Shown here: one piece after another, positions 45,783 to 58,466 of the stretch
Numbering within the stretch: position 1 is the first letter of the stretch
How the letters are laid out: each line of letters starts with the position of its first letter
The notes under the pieces: generated by a model
The model's database searches: none
Told to the model about the DNA's origin: nothing
What the model saw: only the letters and a program-made list of their open reading frames with translations
DNA from: Stenopsyche tienmushanensis
Taxonomy: Eukaryota > Arthropoda > Insecta > Trichoptera > Stenopsychidae
Length of the DNA: 64,000 nucleotides
Assembly (NCBI GenBank): GCA_008973525.1
Contig: WACJ01000103.1
Coordinates: 682,001 to 746,000 of the forward strand
Reading direction: 5' to 3'
Made by a program: the position numbers and the translations under genes

Positions 45783-47001
45783 GACATTTCATTAGATGCT
45801 TATATTAAAGAACATGAAGATTCGATTGAGATTTATATTTTATTATATTGCAATTATTATGTATATTTAAAGCTTTATATCAATCAATCAATGATGTTTC
45901 AAAACAGCAAACGTTTCTTAATAAATCCATTGAAATTTATACGTTTGAGGTTGCGAAAATTTTACGTCATCATCAAAATGGACGATATCTCAATTTATTT
46001 TTACCAAGCCGAAGCTGTCAATTGATATTCGCCTGAAAAAATGTGATTAATCCAATCAAGCTCCATCATCCTTTTCTTGGGAATTTAACATAATCCGCCG
46101 AATAAAAGCCGGATGAAGATATAATTCAATCATTCAAAGTCGTTTCGAATAATATGCATCTTGATTATAAAAATTAGCCTATGAAAAAATGAAGATAATC
46201 GCCATCAGATGAGTACTTTACCTTCTCGTCGGAGCAGACAAAGGATCTCCAGAATTCCTACCTGAAAGCAAAAAAATCGGATTAAATAAGTCGAATGATA
46301 TTCCGCAAATGCGAGCCACCCCGAAGATAGCCAGTTTTCGGCGAAAGAAAATATCCCAAGTGTCGCGCCAATGTGACATAAGCTTAATGCATGAAGAGTC
46401 CACGGAGGTCGCAGCCCCCACAAACTACCCCGTCTACCCTCTAATAGGGAATGGAGGGTGGCAACTCGTCCAATTTGTTATATCCGAGGGTATCTGGTGA
46501 CGCATCATGGCGAGAAAGCCTCGCAAACAAGACTCTCCGCTCGGATCTGCGCTACGTAACCCGAAAAAATAACCAACTATCCCGGGATAAATGGCACGGG
46601 AGAGCGGGACGGATAAAAATATTCATATTAGCGCGAGTTTTGCGTCTGCCGACTCGTCGATGTTATTTAGACTTTTTCAATGCGCGATTAATATTTTCGT
46701 ACGCCGATTGACTTTAAATCGACGGAAAAATCGAAATTTTAAACTTTTATTAGAAGAAACTTAACATTCATATGAATAAAGCTTCATTTGGGCATTTAAA
46801 TATGAGTTTAAACTTATTAAAATAATTTTCAGCGTGCGTGCAATTCGATAGTATTGTCAATATGAAATGAAATACATTATCATATAATGCTTATTATGAT
46901 TAATATCATCGCAAATATTAATCATCATGCTTAACTAATATTATATTATAATTTTAAATATAAATATAGTTGTTTATATTAAAAATAAATTTAAAATATT
47001 A
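45783..47001. other. Intergenic DNA, no supported gene
   Basis: Open frames (for example plus 45777-46025) are AT-rich and domainless. 46380-46640 is GC-moderate and non-repetitive. Confidence 0.35.
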
Positions 47002-47909
47002 GATGTATTGATAAGTCCTTGCCGATTTTTATAGATCTGTTTGAGCTCAGTTTTTGTCTAGATACGGTAAAGATAACATCTTCGTATTTTTTTTTATAAA
47101 AGAACTATTGGTTAGTAATATTAATGAGTAAAAATTTTATATCGGGTGACCGATGTTTAAAAAACGCCCCTTAAAACTGGAAAACCCCTAAATTTTGTTG
47201 ACGAAATATTTGAGAGCCATAATAGAAAGATCCTTGATTATATATCGAAATATTATTGCAGAGGATGCATTCACCGTGATCGACAGCTCAAAAGCATTTA
47301 AAACATATCGGGAAGAAGAAATTAAAGGGGATTTGGATGCCGCACGAACTGTCTGACGATAACAAAGGCGAGCGACAAAACACGTGCAAAGTTTTGTTGT
47401 CAAGATAAAAAGTTCGTCGCCTTTCGCACCGAATTTTGACTGGGGATGAAAAATATGTTGTTTATGACAACGTAAACGTTAATGGAATTCGCTGAGACAT
47501 AAACCATTTTCGACTGCGAAACCCGGATTGACGACCCGCAAACTTTTTTTGCGCATTTGATGTGATATTCAAGGAATTATTCATTGTACATTTATAAAAA
47601 TTGGCGAAGCAATAACTGCAGATATTGTCAGCAATTTGAAAGGGTGAATAAATTTGCGTCGAGGATTAGACGTCTGAAAAAATCAGGGAATTAAAATGGG
47701 AAGAACTTCCACACCCTCCATATTCACCAGACCTGGCTCCAATTGATCATCTTTTACGATCGTTGGCATATTCTCTAAAGGATAAATGCTGTTGAAACGC
47801 GTAAAGAGTAAATAGTAATGAAGGAAATATGTTTTGTAAAATTTTGTATGAATAAAAATGAATCAATTCTTTCATTGTTAAACAATCGGCAAAGACTTTT
47901 CGATACATC
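47002..47909 (+). mobile_element. mariner relic, 908 bp, ITRs and TA TSD
   Basis: The left end GATGTATTGATAAGTCCTTG and the right end CAAAGACTTTTCGATACATC are inverted repeats flanked by TA (47000-47001; 47910-47911). The coding remnants appear in family order. The first is a decayed ASDKTRAKFCCQDKK. Then come LTGDEKYVVYDNVNVNGI-like sequence (first aspartate region, about 47430-47490), CETRIDDPQTFFAHL or its in-frame partner KPGLTTRK, GEAITADIVSNL, and PHPPYSPDLAPIDHLL (about 47715-47755, third acidic block). Frameshifts are numerous. About 400 bp are missing against a 1.3-kb mariner. Confidence 0.85.
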
Positions 47910-47911
47910 TA

Positions 47912-49065
47912 ATAATGTAAATTAATATTTCGGCGCCGGGAGGCGCTTGTTTCTTTTTGTTATAGCCGTTGTTGCTTTGTTATCATACATGATTTTCACG
48001 TTTAACAAGATTTGAAGAATGAAGGCCTCTCCTTAAAATTAAAGGGAATTTATTAAAATAACACAAAGCAAACCCTTCTTCGTCGCTCCGCAAGCGACAG
48101 GTGCTTTCGGTTCGCATAGTGATGTTGTTCTTCGGAGTTGAAATGTGGTGAGCATTAATCATCGACGGTTTTAAGGGATGATCAAACATTTTATAAACAC
48201 ACCGTTCCGATTCCAGGGATTAATCCGAGCTACTCTATCGGGATGTATTCCGCGCGTGGCATTAGCGAAACTAGTGTTATTAAAATTCTCATTTATAATT
48301 CCCGATAATGCGGAGTTACGTGTCGGGGGTTCGCAAGTCAGGGTACAAGGGGTGGATCCAGGGTCTACCAGAAAGGTTCAGAACCTTTCGGAGAGATCAA
48401 CTCGCATGAAAGTCTGGGGGAGGGACTCAGGGTACGGAGTAAACAACCCACACACACAGAAAGGAAAATGTTCACAATGAAAACATCTCCTCTGGCCGCC
48501 ACCTGCCGCCCACTTACCCCTGGTATCGCACAGATCCGTACCCTTTCTGTTTTTCCCTTAAAAATCCTCATTTCGGCCGTCCTTCGAGGAGCCCTTTGGA
48601 AAGCGTTTTTGGAGAAGGGTCGCCGAGAGGGATTTTGCAGAGGATCCTGGACCCGTCCTGGGGCGGACCTTTCTTTCCTATGTAAATATAGGACGAATAA
48701 ATAAAATGCCACAATTCTGCAGGATCAGGGTATTAAATTATAGATAGTTTAGTCGGTTGGCAACTATGAGGGCGTGTTTACATAATCACTATAACGCGAT
48801 AGTGTTTATACCGCAAATTCGATAAACGTTACCTAATGAAAATTTGTACATTATACATTTTAATATACCGACGATTGAAACGAATTATGTTCAACTTGCA
48901 TATTTTTGAATATAAATTCAATACTGATATTTGATCATTATTATTAAACAAATACACGTTCGATATTTGATAAGACGCAAAGCGCTTGGAAATTGTAAAC
49001 TCCCCTAATGCCATCTATCGACAAATGAGATCGACAAATCAAATAAAGATTTGCAATAGAATTAA
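47912..49065. other. Intergenic DNA, no supported gene
   Basis: 48300-48710 is GC-moderate with overlapping open frames on both strands (minus 48365-48712, 115 codons) and no domain. Confidence 0.35.
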
Positions 49066-49495
49066 GCCATTGATGAGTAATCGCGCATATGTGCGTTTGG
49101 ATCTTAAGAAGAGGTCATGCTATAAAGGTACCCCTACACGTCTACAAATTGAAAATTATCACATCAATTACTATCGTTGGAGGTCTTATTATAATCATAA
49201 TAAGTAGTAAAAAGCCATACAAATTTATATTTAAATAAAATTTATATTAGTTATATATACTTAAAAATCAACGTGGTAACAAAAGTGATTTTATTTAAAA
49301 TGCTATTATATTGTTTGTTACAATCGGCCTAAATTTATAGATTTCAGCTAAAATTGAAGACACACATGTGTATTGTTTATTTTTATGCAAAAAAATGATT
49401 GAATATTTTGTGATATCGATAGTGTTAAGGTTCATTTATTGATATACAAGCTTCACTCACGCTGCGCGGTCTTGACAGAAATTATATTTGTGTAT
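49066..49495 (+). mobile_element. TTAA MITE, CCATTGATGAG family
   Basis: TTAA (49062-49065) then GCCATTGATGAGTAATCGCG. Internal blocks CCCCTACACGTCTACAAATT, TTATCACATCAATTA and AAGGTTCATTTATTGATATA match the copy at 58467 in order, and TCACGCTGCGCGGTC matches 29130 and 38390. The right end is replaced near 49495 by a CGTCACATTTGGATGACC word. Confidence 0.7.
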
Positions 49496-49513
49496 CGTCA
49501 CATTTGGATGACC

Positions 49514-50454
49514 CTTTATATTTTAACGTACGCATAAAGACATCCCATTGATACGTTTAAATTATTAATTAAATACATATTTAATAATGAATAATACTTT
49601 AATCGACCCACAATAAAAAGCCCTCGTCACAGTGAAAATATCAAGTGGCATACCCTCCATATTATGTGATTATTCACCCTTCAATTTTAATTACTTGACG
49701 ATATTGAAGCAGTAAAAATTAAATACTACAAATCGGCCTAAACGAGAGCAAGCCCTCCATGAAATAACTTTCAAATATAATTATCCGCTGCGTTCCGCGA
49801 ATGGGGGGGTTGGAATTCGAAGGGTTGAAGCTTTGACACATTTTTACAGACGCATTTGTTTAGGCGAAAAATCGAAACATCACAATAAAATATTACAGCG
49901 GCGCTCGCCAAAGTCTGCTTTTAAAACGTGGCCTTGTACACAATATGTATACAGTCAAAATATTATATAATATTATCATCACCGCCTTTTCCCCAAGATA
50001 ACATTTCATAGCGTAAACATTGCTCTGAGGATTTCCACGACCACCGCCTTCGACTTTCAGTGCTGGTTATTTGTTGCCAAACAACAAAGTGCTCGCGAGG
50101 CACAGTAGCCAAGGGGCGGGGGTGGCAATCACCCCCCGTCACCTACCTACGGGCTCGAAGGGAACCTCAGACTCGGGGTGGTTGAAATGGACATTAAACC
50201 ATAAAGAGCCGTCTACAATGTATCTGACGGTCCATAATACTTTCTTACCATTATCCTGATGGAGGTTATTACAATAACGTGAATCAAACCTTATTTTGTG
50301 CGAGGATAGTCGAAATTTTCGTATTATTAAAATATACATTGTACAATATTAATTCAAATGAGGTCCTATTATAAGGTGGTATTCCAGTCTAGAGATAATA
50401 AAGAAACAAAACATTTATTTAACATACATTTGTTTACTAGATATTTTAAGAATA
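49514..50454. other. Intergenic DNA, no supported gene
   Basis: No TE end, RNA or coding signal recognised; 50040-50200 is GC-moderate. Confidence 0.35.
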
Positions 50455-51010
50455 TACAAAAAAAATTAAATTAAAAAAGTTATAAGTTGGTAAAGTGTGT
50501 ACGGTAAAAAAAGAGGGTGTTTTGGTTGACACGATTCCAACTGTTTTATTCAACCGAAATAAAAAATAAAAACAATATTTTTAATTAATAAATATGTCGC
50601 TATGGTTCTTACCTCAGATAAAAAAATATATTTTTATTTTCGCAAAATGGCGGCTGTTTAAAAAAAAGCATTTTTTGGTCTTAATTTTTCAGTTTTAATT
50701 TTTTTTTAAATTGTTAAAAAATGTTTTTTAACATAAATCTGGTAGGAACGATAGAACGTTATATAATAAAGATTTGTACAAAATTTGAAGTAAATCGGTT
50801 AAATAGAACTTAAATAAAAATGTCAACCGTGTTGATACAAGTAGTTTCGAGAAAAACGCGTTTAAAGATTTCATTCTGATAGGATCGGCTTAGTTGTCGC
50901 GTTACTAAAATAGCTATAACTTCGTAAATAATAAAAATTTTGAAAATTGCTTTGGAATATATATTTTTAAAAGTCTAAAATTTGAAAATATGCAAAAAAA
51001 ACATAATCGA
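50455..51010 (+). repeat. Dispersed non-coding repeat (pair with 21700-22310)
   Basis: Collinear with 21700-22310 over about 550 bp, with the same islands of conservation: AAATCTGGTAGGAACGATAG, TGTCAACCGTGTTGA, TTTCGAGAAAAACGCGTTTA, AAATAGCTATAACT. The flanks diverge beyond these limits. No coding potential. Confidence 0.75.
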
Positions 51011-52208
51011 TTTTTTTTTTAAATTCTAGACAATGTTCATGTTTCTTGTTATTATGAAATATATTTTTAAAAAAATATTGATATAATTGTCTTTGTGGCG
51101 TTAATTAAGCATATTTTCAATTATATTATGCACATAGACAGCATTGTAATATCGCGATGCAATGTCGTGCTTTGAAAAGCGCCGCTGTGTGGCGCCACCG
51201 TGTTACGCGAACGCAAATAAGGCGGACGACAAACGAACTCGTAAATAATTAACGACTGTGTTAGCATCGACTCCAGGTTTATTTCCGAGGACTTCTCATC
51301 CGAGACCTACGCGAACCGCGCCATAAATCCCATAATAATGCGGATGAAATCAATTACAGTGCGTTCCAGCATCCATAGTTCCCAATTAGGACGTATGCCG
51401 TGATAAATTGATTTTTTCTGACAAACGCCGGGAAAAAATAAAAGAAAATAAGTCAATTTTAGACCTCCAGTTAGAAGGGGGGGGGGGGGGCACAAAAGCA
51501 CGGCCGTATATATATATATATAAGAAGGACAAGGCGAACGGATCGAAGTCGTTCATCCATTAGCGAAATTCAGAAAAATAATAAACGAAGGGACAAAAAG
51601 GACAGTTCGTTCCCGGCGGGGATCGTCCCGTTTAATTCCTTTTGGTGTCCCTCTCCTTTACCCCCGTCCTCCTTAATATCCCGCAGTGAAACCTTGCACT
51701 ACGCCAGAAATATATAACCTTTTCCGGGAACCTGACTTTACGTGCCATATTCTTACATTCTATTTTCCCTCGTCAAACGACCCCAACTAAAAACGTGTCT
51801 TAAGGCGACGTTTTGAAAATACCCTTTTTCTTCATTTATTTTAGCATTTTTAGAACCGAATAAGACGATAAGCCACGGAGAGACGGAGTCCTTAAGAGCA
51901 GAAATAAAATACACAATTACTACGGACCTGGTGCACGGATCGCTATTTTGATGAAGTTATTCAGCGGGAAGCGATGTACAAGTTGGACCTCATTATTTTT
52001 ACATTGGTGTAGATACATTATTTTGGGATGTTTGGGTAATGTAACATTTGGTATAATAATTTTAATAAATATTATTCCATTAGAAATGCAAATACAAAAA
52101 TTAACATGGAACAATGTGCGAGTATACTGGATCACTCGATCACGCAGCGTGTGCGGGCGCACTCATCAAATGGACAATATAATTATATGAACGCATCATA
52201 ATACATCA
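51011..52208. other. Intergenic DNA with poly-G and (TA)n
   Basis: A poly-G run (51477-51490) is followed by CACAAAAGCACGGCCG and (TA)n (51507-51522). 51150-51310 is CpG-enriched. No gene seen. Confidence 0.4.
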
Positions 52209-52311
52209 CTCAATAAGTTCGTAGGATTTTTTCATTTTAATCGTTTTTCTTCTTTATTTGGGGTAATTTTTCGCAATTTCGTCAATAAAAAAATCCTACG
52301 AACTTATTGAG
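52209..52311. mobile_element. 103-bp mariner-type MITE
   Basis: CTCAATAAGTTCGTAGGATT (from 52209) and AATCCTACGAACTTATTGAG (to 52311) are perfect inverted repeats of at least 20 bp, continuing with T/A runs. CTCAATAAGTTCGT-type ITRs are known from insect mariner elements. Only about 50 bp separate the arms. Confidence 0.85.
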
Positions 52312-53753
52312 ATATGTGTTATATACTCTTTATATTATAAAAATATAATAAAAAATGTTATGCTAATGTTTCTTTCAAAGACAAAGAATTTCCTCATGTA
52401 ATAAATGTAAAAGTATTCAGCATATATTGAATAATAAATACGAAAAAGTACTTTATAAAGATGTTAATCTATGTTGTATTTAATTTGGTGTTATTTAAAA
52501 TTTTTATCAGCTCTTCGGGGAACATAATTTGGGGGCTTAACTGTGCTATAATTCGATTGCGTTCTTATCTAGTGGCAAATGTGAGGTGCTTATTTTCGCA
52601 GACGGTATTTGTTTGAAAAAATTCAATCGAGGACGCCGAATACATACATCCGTAACTAGATCGCTAAGCACTGACCACTTTCGATACGATTCCCTGCTAT
52701 CGCTTATTTTTTGCAAGGATTTGTGGGTTACGAATCGCTAACGCCAGAAGGAAAGCTGCCACCCCCCGGATTCGCCCGCCACCCGAAGGGTATTACCTAT
52801 AAATAGGGTGTCCCTCCCCGTCCTTCTCTGTGTACAGGGTGTGTCGGAAGCGCGCATACCCCCTGTCGACCGTTTTTAGCGCTCGTATCCCCCCCTCGGG
52901 TTCCTCCCGCAAGAGGGAGCGCCCTCTTCATGGCGAGGCACATTATATAGCTATGATCCCATGGCTGGAACCGTTGCCTTAACTTTCCTCCGATATCGTG
53001 GGAGACATGCGATGGGTTCCTTTATGGGGTTCCGAGCACAATTTTCCCGGAATTTCGCTGCGAACCCCCGAAACCCGACCATGCCGCAAAGACAATCGAG
53101 GACCTAAATTTGGCTGACGAAGTTACTGCGCGGCCGTATCGGGGTGGTCTCTGTTGCCGATCAAGAGTAAATTCTAAAATTGAAATTTAATACTTGCGAG
53201 ATCGTCGATGGACGCCGCTGTCTATTTTTAAAATTCACCAAATCTATATTGCGATTCGTCTTTAAATAACTGTTCCGCTTGGAAGTGGGGTGAGATTCTA
53301 AGGACGGATGCTGCAGCTGGTATCGATACGGAGGTACTTATTTTAGCATAGGTCAATAAGTGGGGTGGGATAAAGGCGATGCAGTTGGTACTCCACCTAC
53401 AAGCATGCATATTTAAGCTCAGGTCAATAGGGTAAGTTGTTAAATAAAATACACCATTTGTGCACAGTATTGAAAGAATTGGATGATTCTTATAAAATCT
53501 TTGTAGAATGATCCAGGGAGAGTATGCACTCAGATGCTGTGTACAGCACTCCATAGCGCTTTATTATTCAAATTATTATGTTTTTAGATCAATTATGTAC
53601 ATAAAACTCAACATGATATCAAAAGTAATCCTATTTAAAACACTATTTTTTTTTCTTTTTCTTCCATCAAACGCACAAAAAACGACATATAATACTGATA
53701 GTATTTATTTTCTCATAATAAAAATGTATTGATGGATCCATTGTTACGTATCG
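52312..53753. other. Intergenic DNA with a GC-rich, TATA-containing tract
   Basis: 52740-53150 is GC-rich. CCTATAAATAGGG (52797-52809) resembles a TATA box, followed about 35 nt later by TACAGGGTGTGTCGG. This could be an LTR or a promoter, but I find neither an LTR partner nor a gene downstream. Confidence 0.3.
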
Positions 53754-53955
53754 TATATAAAAATCCTCTTTATTGCGCCAAAACGGCTCCAAACAGCGCT
53801 CCGAATTTTGGACGCGTTGTTATTTTTGATCGAGTGTGAGCAAACGCGGTATCCACTTTAAACAGAGCCTTCTCATGGACAAATATTGATGCAAAATGGT
53901 AAATATCTCACGCAGCATCAATTTGCGATCGGTCAAAACTATTTTGTGCAATATT
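53754..53955 (-). pseudogene. mariner transposase fragment (minus strand)
   Basis: On the minus strand this reads DRKLMLREI, a gap, FTILHQYLSMRRLCLKWIPR, LLTLDQK, a stop, and QRVQNSERCLEPFWRNKED. This is the mariner segment from the second helix of the HTH domain to just before the first catalytic aspartate. About 12 codons between LREI and FTIL are deleted. It is a different lineage from the SETMAR-like relics by sequence. No ITR found. Confidence 0.8.
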
Positions 53956-55368
53956 TTGATTATTTTATGCTTAAACATTAGATTGGATTAATAAAGCGGC
54001 ACAAACATCGGTTTTCATTTCGATAATATTTTCAATGGTAGGCTTTAAGGCTCTATTGAAGGGTATAAATAAAAGTTTACATCATACACTCGTTCCACAG
54101 CGTTTGACCGATCCTCTTCGGATAAGTGTTGGCACCTCAAAGCCCATTCATAGACGCGGCTTTCATAACGCCTCCATTGAGCTCTCTTCCTGTAGTCTTG
54201 TAGAAATTGGTCTTCCGATTTCGTTCGTCGAGGTAGCAGCGGCTCAGATGAAGGATATTGTCATCTCACAGAAACCTTTCAACAAACGCTCTATCCTCGT
54301 GATCCACAGTATCCTTTTGCTACCTGTTCTTTGTCTTTGTTGCCATGTGATTCTTTTGATGTAAATTCGATTTAATAGTACCATTATATCCATTGTTCTT
54401 ATGAGCAAATTATTTGCAAAATGATTTAAAAATAAATACATATACCATTGGGGTGGTTATAAGTGTGTATAGAATGTATTCAAGTGAGGTTATGTGATGC
54501 GTTTGTAAAGTTCTCCCGCTGGCGCTAGATGGCAGCCCTCTTCTTCTTTATCGGCCGTAGCAACGGACCTTATGAGGTCTTCTGCGGAACAAGAGCAGAG
54601 TCGGTCGACGAAAGAAAGCTCCAGGGATGGGTGTAAAATGTTGTTGATGATACTCGGGTCGGGTCTGCGTGTACGTGTGTGCGTTTCGGGTTGATCGGGT
54701 AGCACGCAGGTCTCCCAAAGAGGTTCTTCGGCTCGGGAAGGCGACCCGCCCCCGCTACAAGAAGTCCCGACCGACTCACCCCCCTCGTACACGCCTGATA
54801 CTTGCTATATTATTATTGGGCTTCTCTGCGGCTCCGCGGCCAGGGCAGCCCAACGGGCGGACGGCAGCCCGCCGTCGGTCCCGCTGACGTACAAAGGCTT
54901 TAATTAAAAATATATACGGCTAAAATCCAGGACGTAACCTCCAGGGAAGGTGTCGACCGTCTCGTTTAAAACCCACCCAATTACAGACGTATTCAGCAGC
55001 GAGTTTGCTCAAAACAGTCGACAAAAATTTGAACCTTCGAGTCCGCTATGTGCTCAGTCGAATCCAAACAAACGTAATTCCCATTTGCCAAGAGTCGTAT
55101 TTTCAAAACATGAACTCCGATGTAGACTTGCTTCGGAATGCTGAAAGATTTTGTTTATTTAAAATGAGTAAAACCACAAAACACTAGGATTTATTGAAAA
55201 TTTAACATTATGCTGTGACAAAGTTTTCGCTTTGTCCCAAAGGGGTGGAAATGTCAAAACGGGTACACAAGATTGGTGAATTGACTTGGTGAAAAACCAT
55301 CGGCTGTGTGATACAATATTTCATTTGATCAAATGACGAACAAATTTATATAAATACATCATGACCTA
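53956..55368. other. Intergenic DNA with a GC-rich tract
   Basis: 54490-54890 is GC-rich. Frames at 54035-54364 and elsewhere have no recognised domain. Confidence 0.35.
54492..54536 (+). promoter_or_regulatory. CTCF-like motif inside a repeated block
   Basis: CGCTAGATGGCAG (54523-54535) is a CTCF-type word. About 30 bp upstream lies TGTGATGCGTTTGT (54492-54505). The same pair at similar spacing occurs at 63534-63574, so the motif probably arrived inside a dispersed element. Confidence 0.45.
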
Positions 55369-55640
55369 ACGGTCAGTTTGTTTGGTCCCGCGTGTTTGTC
55401 GGCCATTTTGTTCAGTCACAATAAATTCTTTCGATGGAGAGATCGTCGCGCTCTCCTGTCACCTCCCGTCCATGCAATATTTGGCAAAGAAAGGCAAGGA
55501 ATGGGAAATCATTAGTGATTTCTGGCGAACTTGCGCAAAAAATTGCAAAATGACCGCTTTGTGATGCTTGACGACCATCAAGAAGAGTTTCCTGATGTTA
55601 CTCGAAGTCGGAAATGTCAGGAAAGAAGACGAAAAAGAAC
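55369..55640 (+). mobile_element. mariner 5' end, SETMAR-like lineage
   Basis: TA then ACGGTCAGTTTGTTTGGTCC and CGCGTGTTTGTCGGCCATTT is the same ITR as the right end of 33611-34509 (inverted). A decayed HTH region follows (ISDFWRTCAKNCKMTA, with ARKIAK-type frame partners), then CGAAGTC. The rest is lost where a TTAA MITE begins near 55648. Confidence 0.7.
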
Positions 55641-55647
55641 GTGGGCA

Positions 55648-55822
55648 AGTCGAAATCATTATTAGTGGATAAATTTGGGCTAACGATCTATACAATCGTG
55701 TGATGTATGCGTAGAAGATCTCCGTCTCTGTCTCTGTCTGTCTCCGAGCTCAATGCACAAGAGTGCTCTTTCTGAAAAGTTGAAGGGGGATACCAGGTCC
55801 TGGCACAGTACTCCTTTAGGGG
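55648..55822 (+). mobile_element. TTAA MITE, GTCTCT family, right part
   Basis: CGAAATCATTATTAGTGG, ACGATCTATACAATCGTGTG, CTCCGTCTCTGTCTCTGTCT, ending CTCCTTTAGGGG and TTAA (55823-55826). Matches 15750-16007 throughout. Confidence 0.75.
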
Positions 55823-55848
55823 TTAATCCGATACTGTAATATTAGGAT

Positions 55849-56106
55849 GGTGCAAAAGTCTTTAGCTCCTTATTATCATCGTTGTATTTTCATAACGATT
55901 GACACAGAATTTTGCAAAAATTGATTATTAAAATATTAAGAGCTATAAGAAAGATTCAAATATTGATCGTAGGTTTTCGAATCAACTTTCATTTGAATGC
56001 TTGTGTTTCACATGTTTTAAAAAAATGTAGCACCCAGAGAGAAATATATCAAAAGGCAAAATTCATTTTAAAAACCTATGGCCAAAAAAGTTGTTTTTAT
56101 GTATAG
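55849..56106 (+). mobile_element. Possible mariner end (GGTGCAAAAGT type)
   Basis: TTAGGATGGTGCAAAAGTCT is similar to the GGTGCAAAAGT ITR class (compare 17815). I found no matching right end and no transposase, so only the left end is suggested. Confidence 0.35.
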
Positions 56107-56800
56107 AGTAGAATTCGAAAATAATCATTTTATACAAGTTTTGAATAAAAAAAAAGTTATCACAGTAAGAAATAAACTGATTATTAAACGAAAATGATAG
56201 ATCACGTGTTTTTCCAGATTTTTTTTCTTAAGGTGCCATATTTTTCTCGGGTAATCCCTGGTTGATCAAGAAGGATACGTTCTGGAAAAGGTCGCGATTA
56301 ACGGAGGAAAATAATTAATCACTTGGATGTGCGTTGCAAAATATTATCTGATACTGCATTTATTCGCGCTTTATCATTTTTTATAGCTACATGCATTGAT
56401 TGTGAAGCGGGAAATCACCGATTTCGATTATTCGATTTTCGCCGTGTCATTTAAGCAGTTAATTAACACCTTCAATGTCCCCGAAAATTGTTAAAAGACT
56501 AATTTATTCGACAATTTTCGTAATTTTTCGTCAAAAATTTTCGTCGAATGTTTCTGATAGCTTTCATGATATAAAATTATTTCCACTATAAGCCCGCATA
56601 AAATCATAAAAGATCATATCATAACGAGTTCATATTAGTCCGGGTTATACGTGGTGGTTTTCCATTGTCTTCCACATATTATTAAAATATGATAAAGATA
56701 ATTTTAATAGGAATTATAACTATTTAAGATGATATTTTGATCAATGATACAAATTCAATCCATCACATTTGGCTTTGTACGATTTTAGTTGTGAATATTA
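56107..56800. other. AT-rich intergenic DNA
   Basis: No gene or element recognised. Confidence 0.4.
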
Positions 56801-57126
56801 GGGTGACCCAAAAATATTCGCGTATTTCGTAAAAAAAAGGTTCAAATGTATTAATAATACTTCGAAGTTTAATTCCCGTATTTTATCCAGTGATAATTTT
56901 ACTTTATGAGAATAAAAAAGTACGTTTAACTTTTAATTTTTGATGCAAAACTTATAATTTATAATGATTTTTTCCATTTTGCTGTTAAAAAATGAACTAT
57001 TTCTTTGTATTATCAAGAAGGCGTAGTATGTATTTAGTCGCTCATTTATAGATGAAAATAATGTTTAACAATATAAGGTCTCAACAACGTAATATCTCAA
57101 AATACGCGAATATTTTTGGGTCCTCC
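56801..57126. mobile_element. 326-bp Tc1/mariner-type MITE, TA TSD
   Basis: GGGTGACCCAAAAATATTCG at the left and CGAATATTTTTGGGTCCTCC at the right are inverted repeats that continue inward (CGTATTT/AAATACG). TA flanks both ends (56799-56800; 57127-57128). No coding content. Confidence 0.85.
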
Positions 57127-57128
57127 TA

Positions 57129-58466
57129 ATATTCAAATACATAAAATCAAGTCAATCGATCGGAAATATGAATGCTTTCGATATCTGGAATATGTTATAT
57201 GTGGAAAAAAATTTCAGTCCAGTCGAGTCCAGGATCGATTTCGTTATGGATCAGCTTGATCTGAGAATGTATACATTGTTCTAATGATTTATTAGATATG
57301 ATTTAAAAGACGCTTTTATTGAAATTATTTTTCTATTATTGTTGAAATAATGTAATTTTGCTTGAATTTAAAATATAAATAAATTCTGAGCCGAGGGTTT
57401 TAAAAAATAATATGGGAAAATGGAGGCGACCTCTTTGCGAAATTTGAGCAAGCCAAGCATAAAGATGAAATCTCGGAGGATGTCCGGGGGCCCCGGGCGG
57501 GGGGGCATAAAAAGTTTGGGCTTTTGATGGTGAGGAGGGTTGGCAACTTCTGCGCCAGGGTCGGTCGGGTCGGGTTTGGGTCTGACGCCAGAAGAAGGCC
57601 GCGTTGTCCCTACTTAGTTACTACGCCCGGCTCATACTTTCCTAATACCGACGCTCCTTGTTTGCTGTTGTGCGTTGCCAGGGGCGCTCCACCGCACCTT
57701 TCTTATTCACTTTTTAATTCAAACGTCTCGAATGGTTTTCTCTCAAAAAATTAAAAACAATATTTGCAGACGCGGTTTCAGCCAGACGAAACCGTCCGCC
57801 GGAGTTCGCCGGCGCTCTCTTCTCGCTTTATGTATACATTCTCGGATGATTCATTTCTATTCTCCCATCCATCAGGTTGTACAGCCGAGATTTTAATATA
57901 CGTCTAAAATACGAAAGTTCCTTTTTTAATAAAAAAGGAACGGCGGAGGTCTGGCCGAAGGACCGGGCACGATGCCACAGAGGTCCTCCCACGTCCTCCT
58001 CATCCTCTCCCGGCGATGCCCGCAGCCGGTGTGCTAGACTAGCACTCGGCCCGATGGCCACCATCAACCGCACACCTAATGGCTGAATTCGACCTAAAAA
58101 ATGGCGTGGGTTGACCGAGGCACCCCCCATACGTCTTCGCATCCTCTTAAACAAAGACGAAACAAGATTGATCTCCCGATTCCCGAAGGAAGCTTGATTG
58201 ATGCAAATCCTCATGCAAACACGGGATAAGCTTTCACTTAGCGCTGAAAATAAGAAATAATACTTGGCATCCTATCGAACCTCCATTAACTAAACTACAA
58301 ACCTCCATATTTCATTCCATTAAAACATTGTTGCTTATCAATTCGCCATTATGCAAATAAAGAAAATTACCTGCTTTTTAATGCGATACTAATGATATTA
58401 TGCGATCGAAGATCCATACAATTATTCTAATTTTTTAATAGGCCGAGAAAAAAAAACGTGTGTTAA
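57129..58466. other. Intergenic DNA with GC-rich tracts
   Basis: 57475-57620 and 57940-58080 are GC-rich. Frames there (minus 57828-58214, 128 codons) show no known domain. Confidence 0.35.

Noticed and set aside
52797..52809. TATA-box-like CCTATAAATAGGG as a promoter or LTR start
   Set aside because: No initiator, downstream gene or second LTR copy could be identified.
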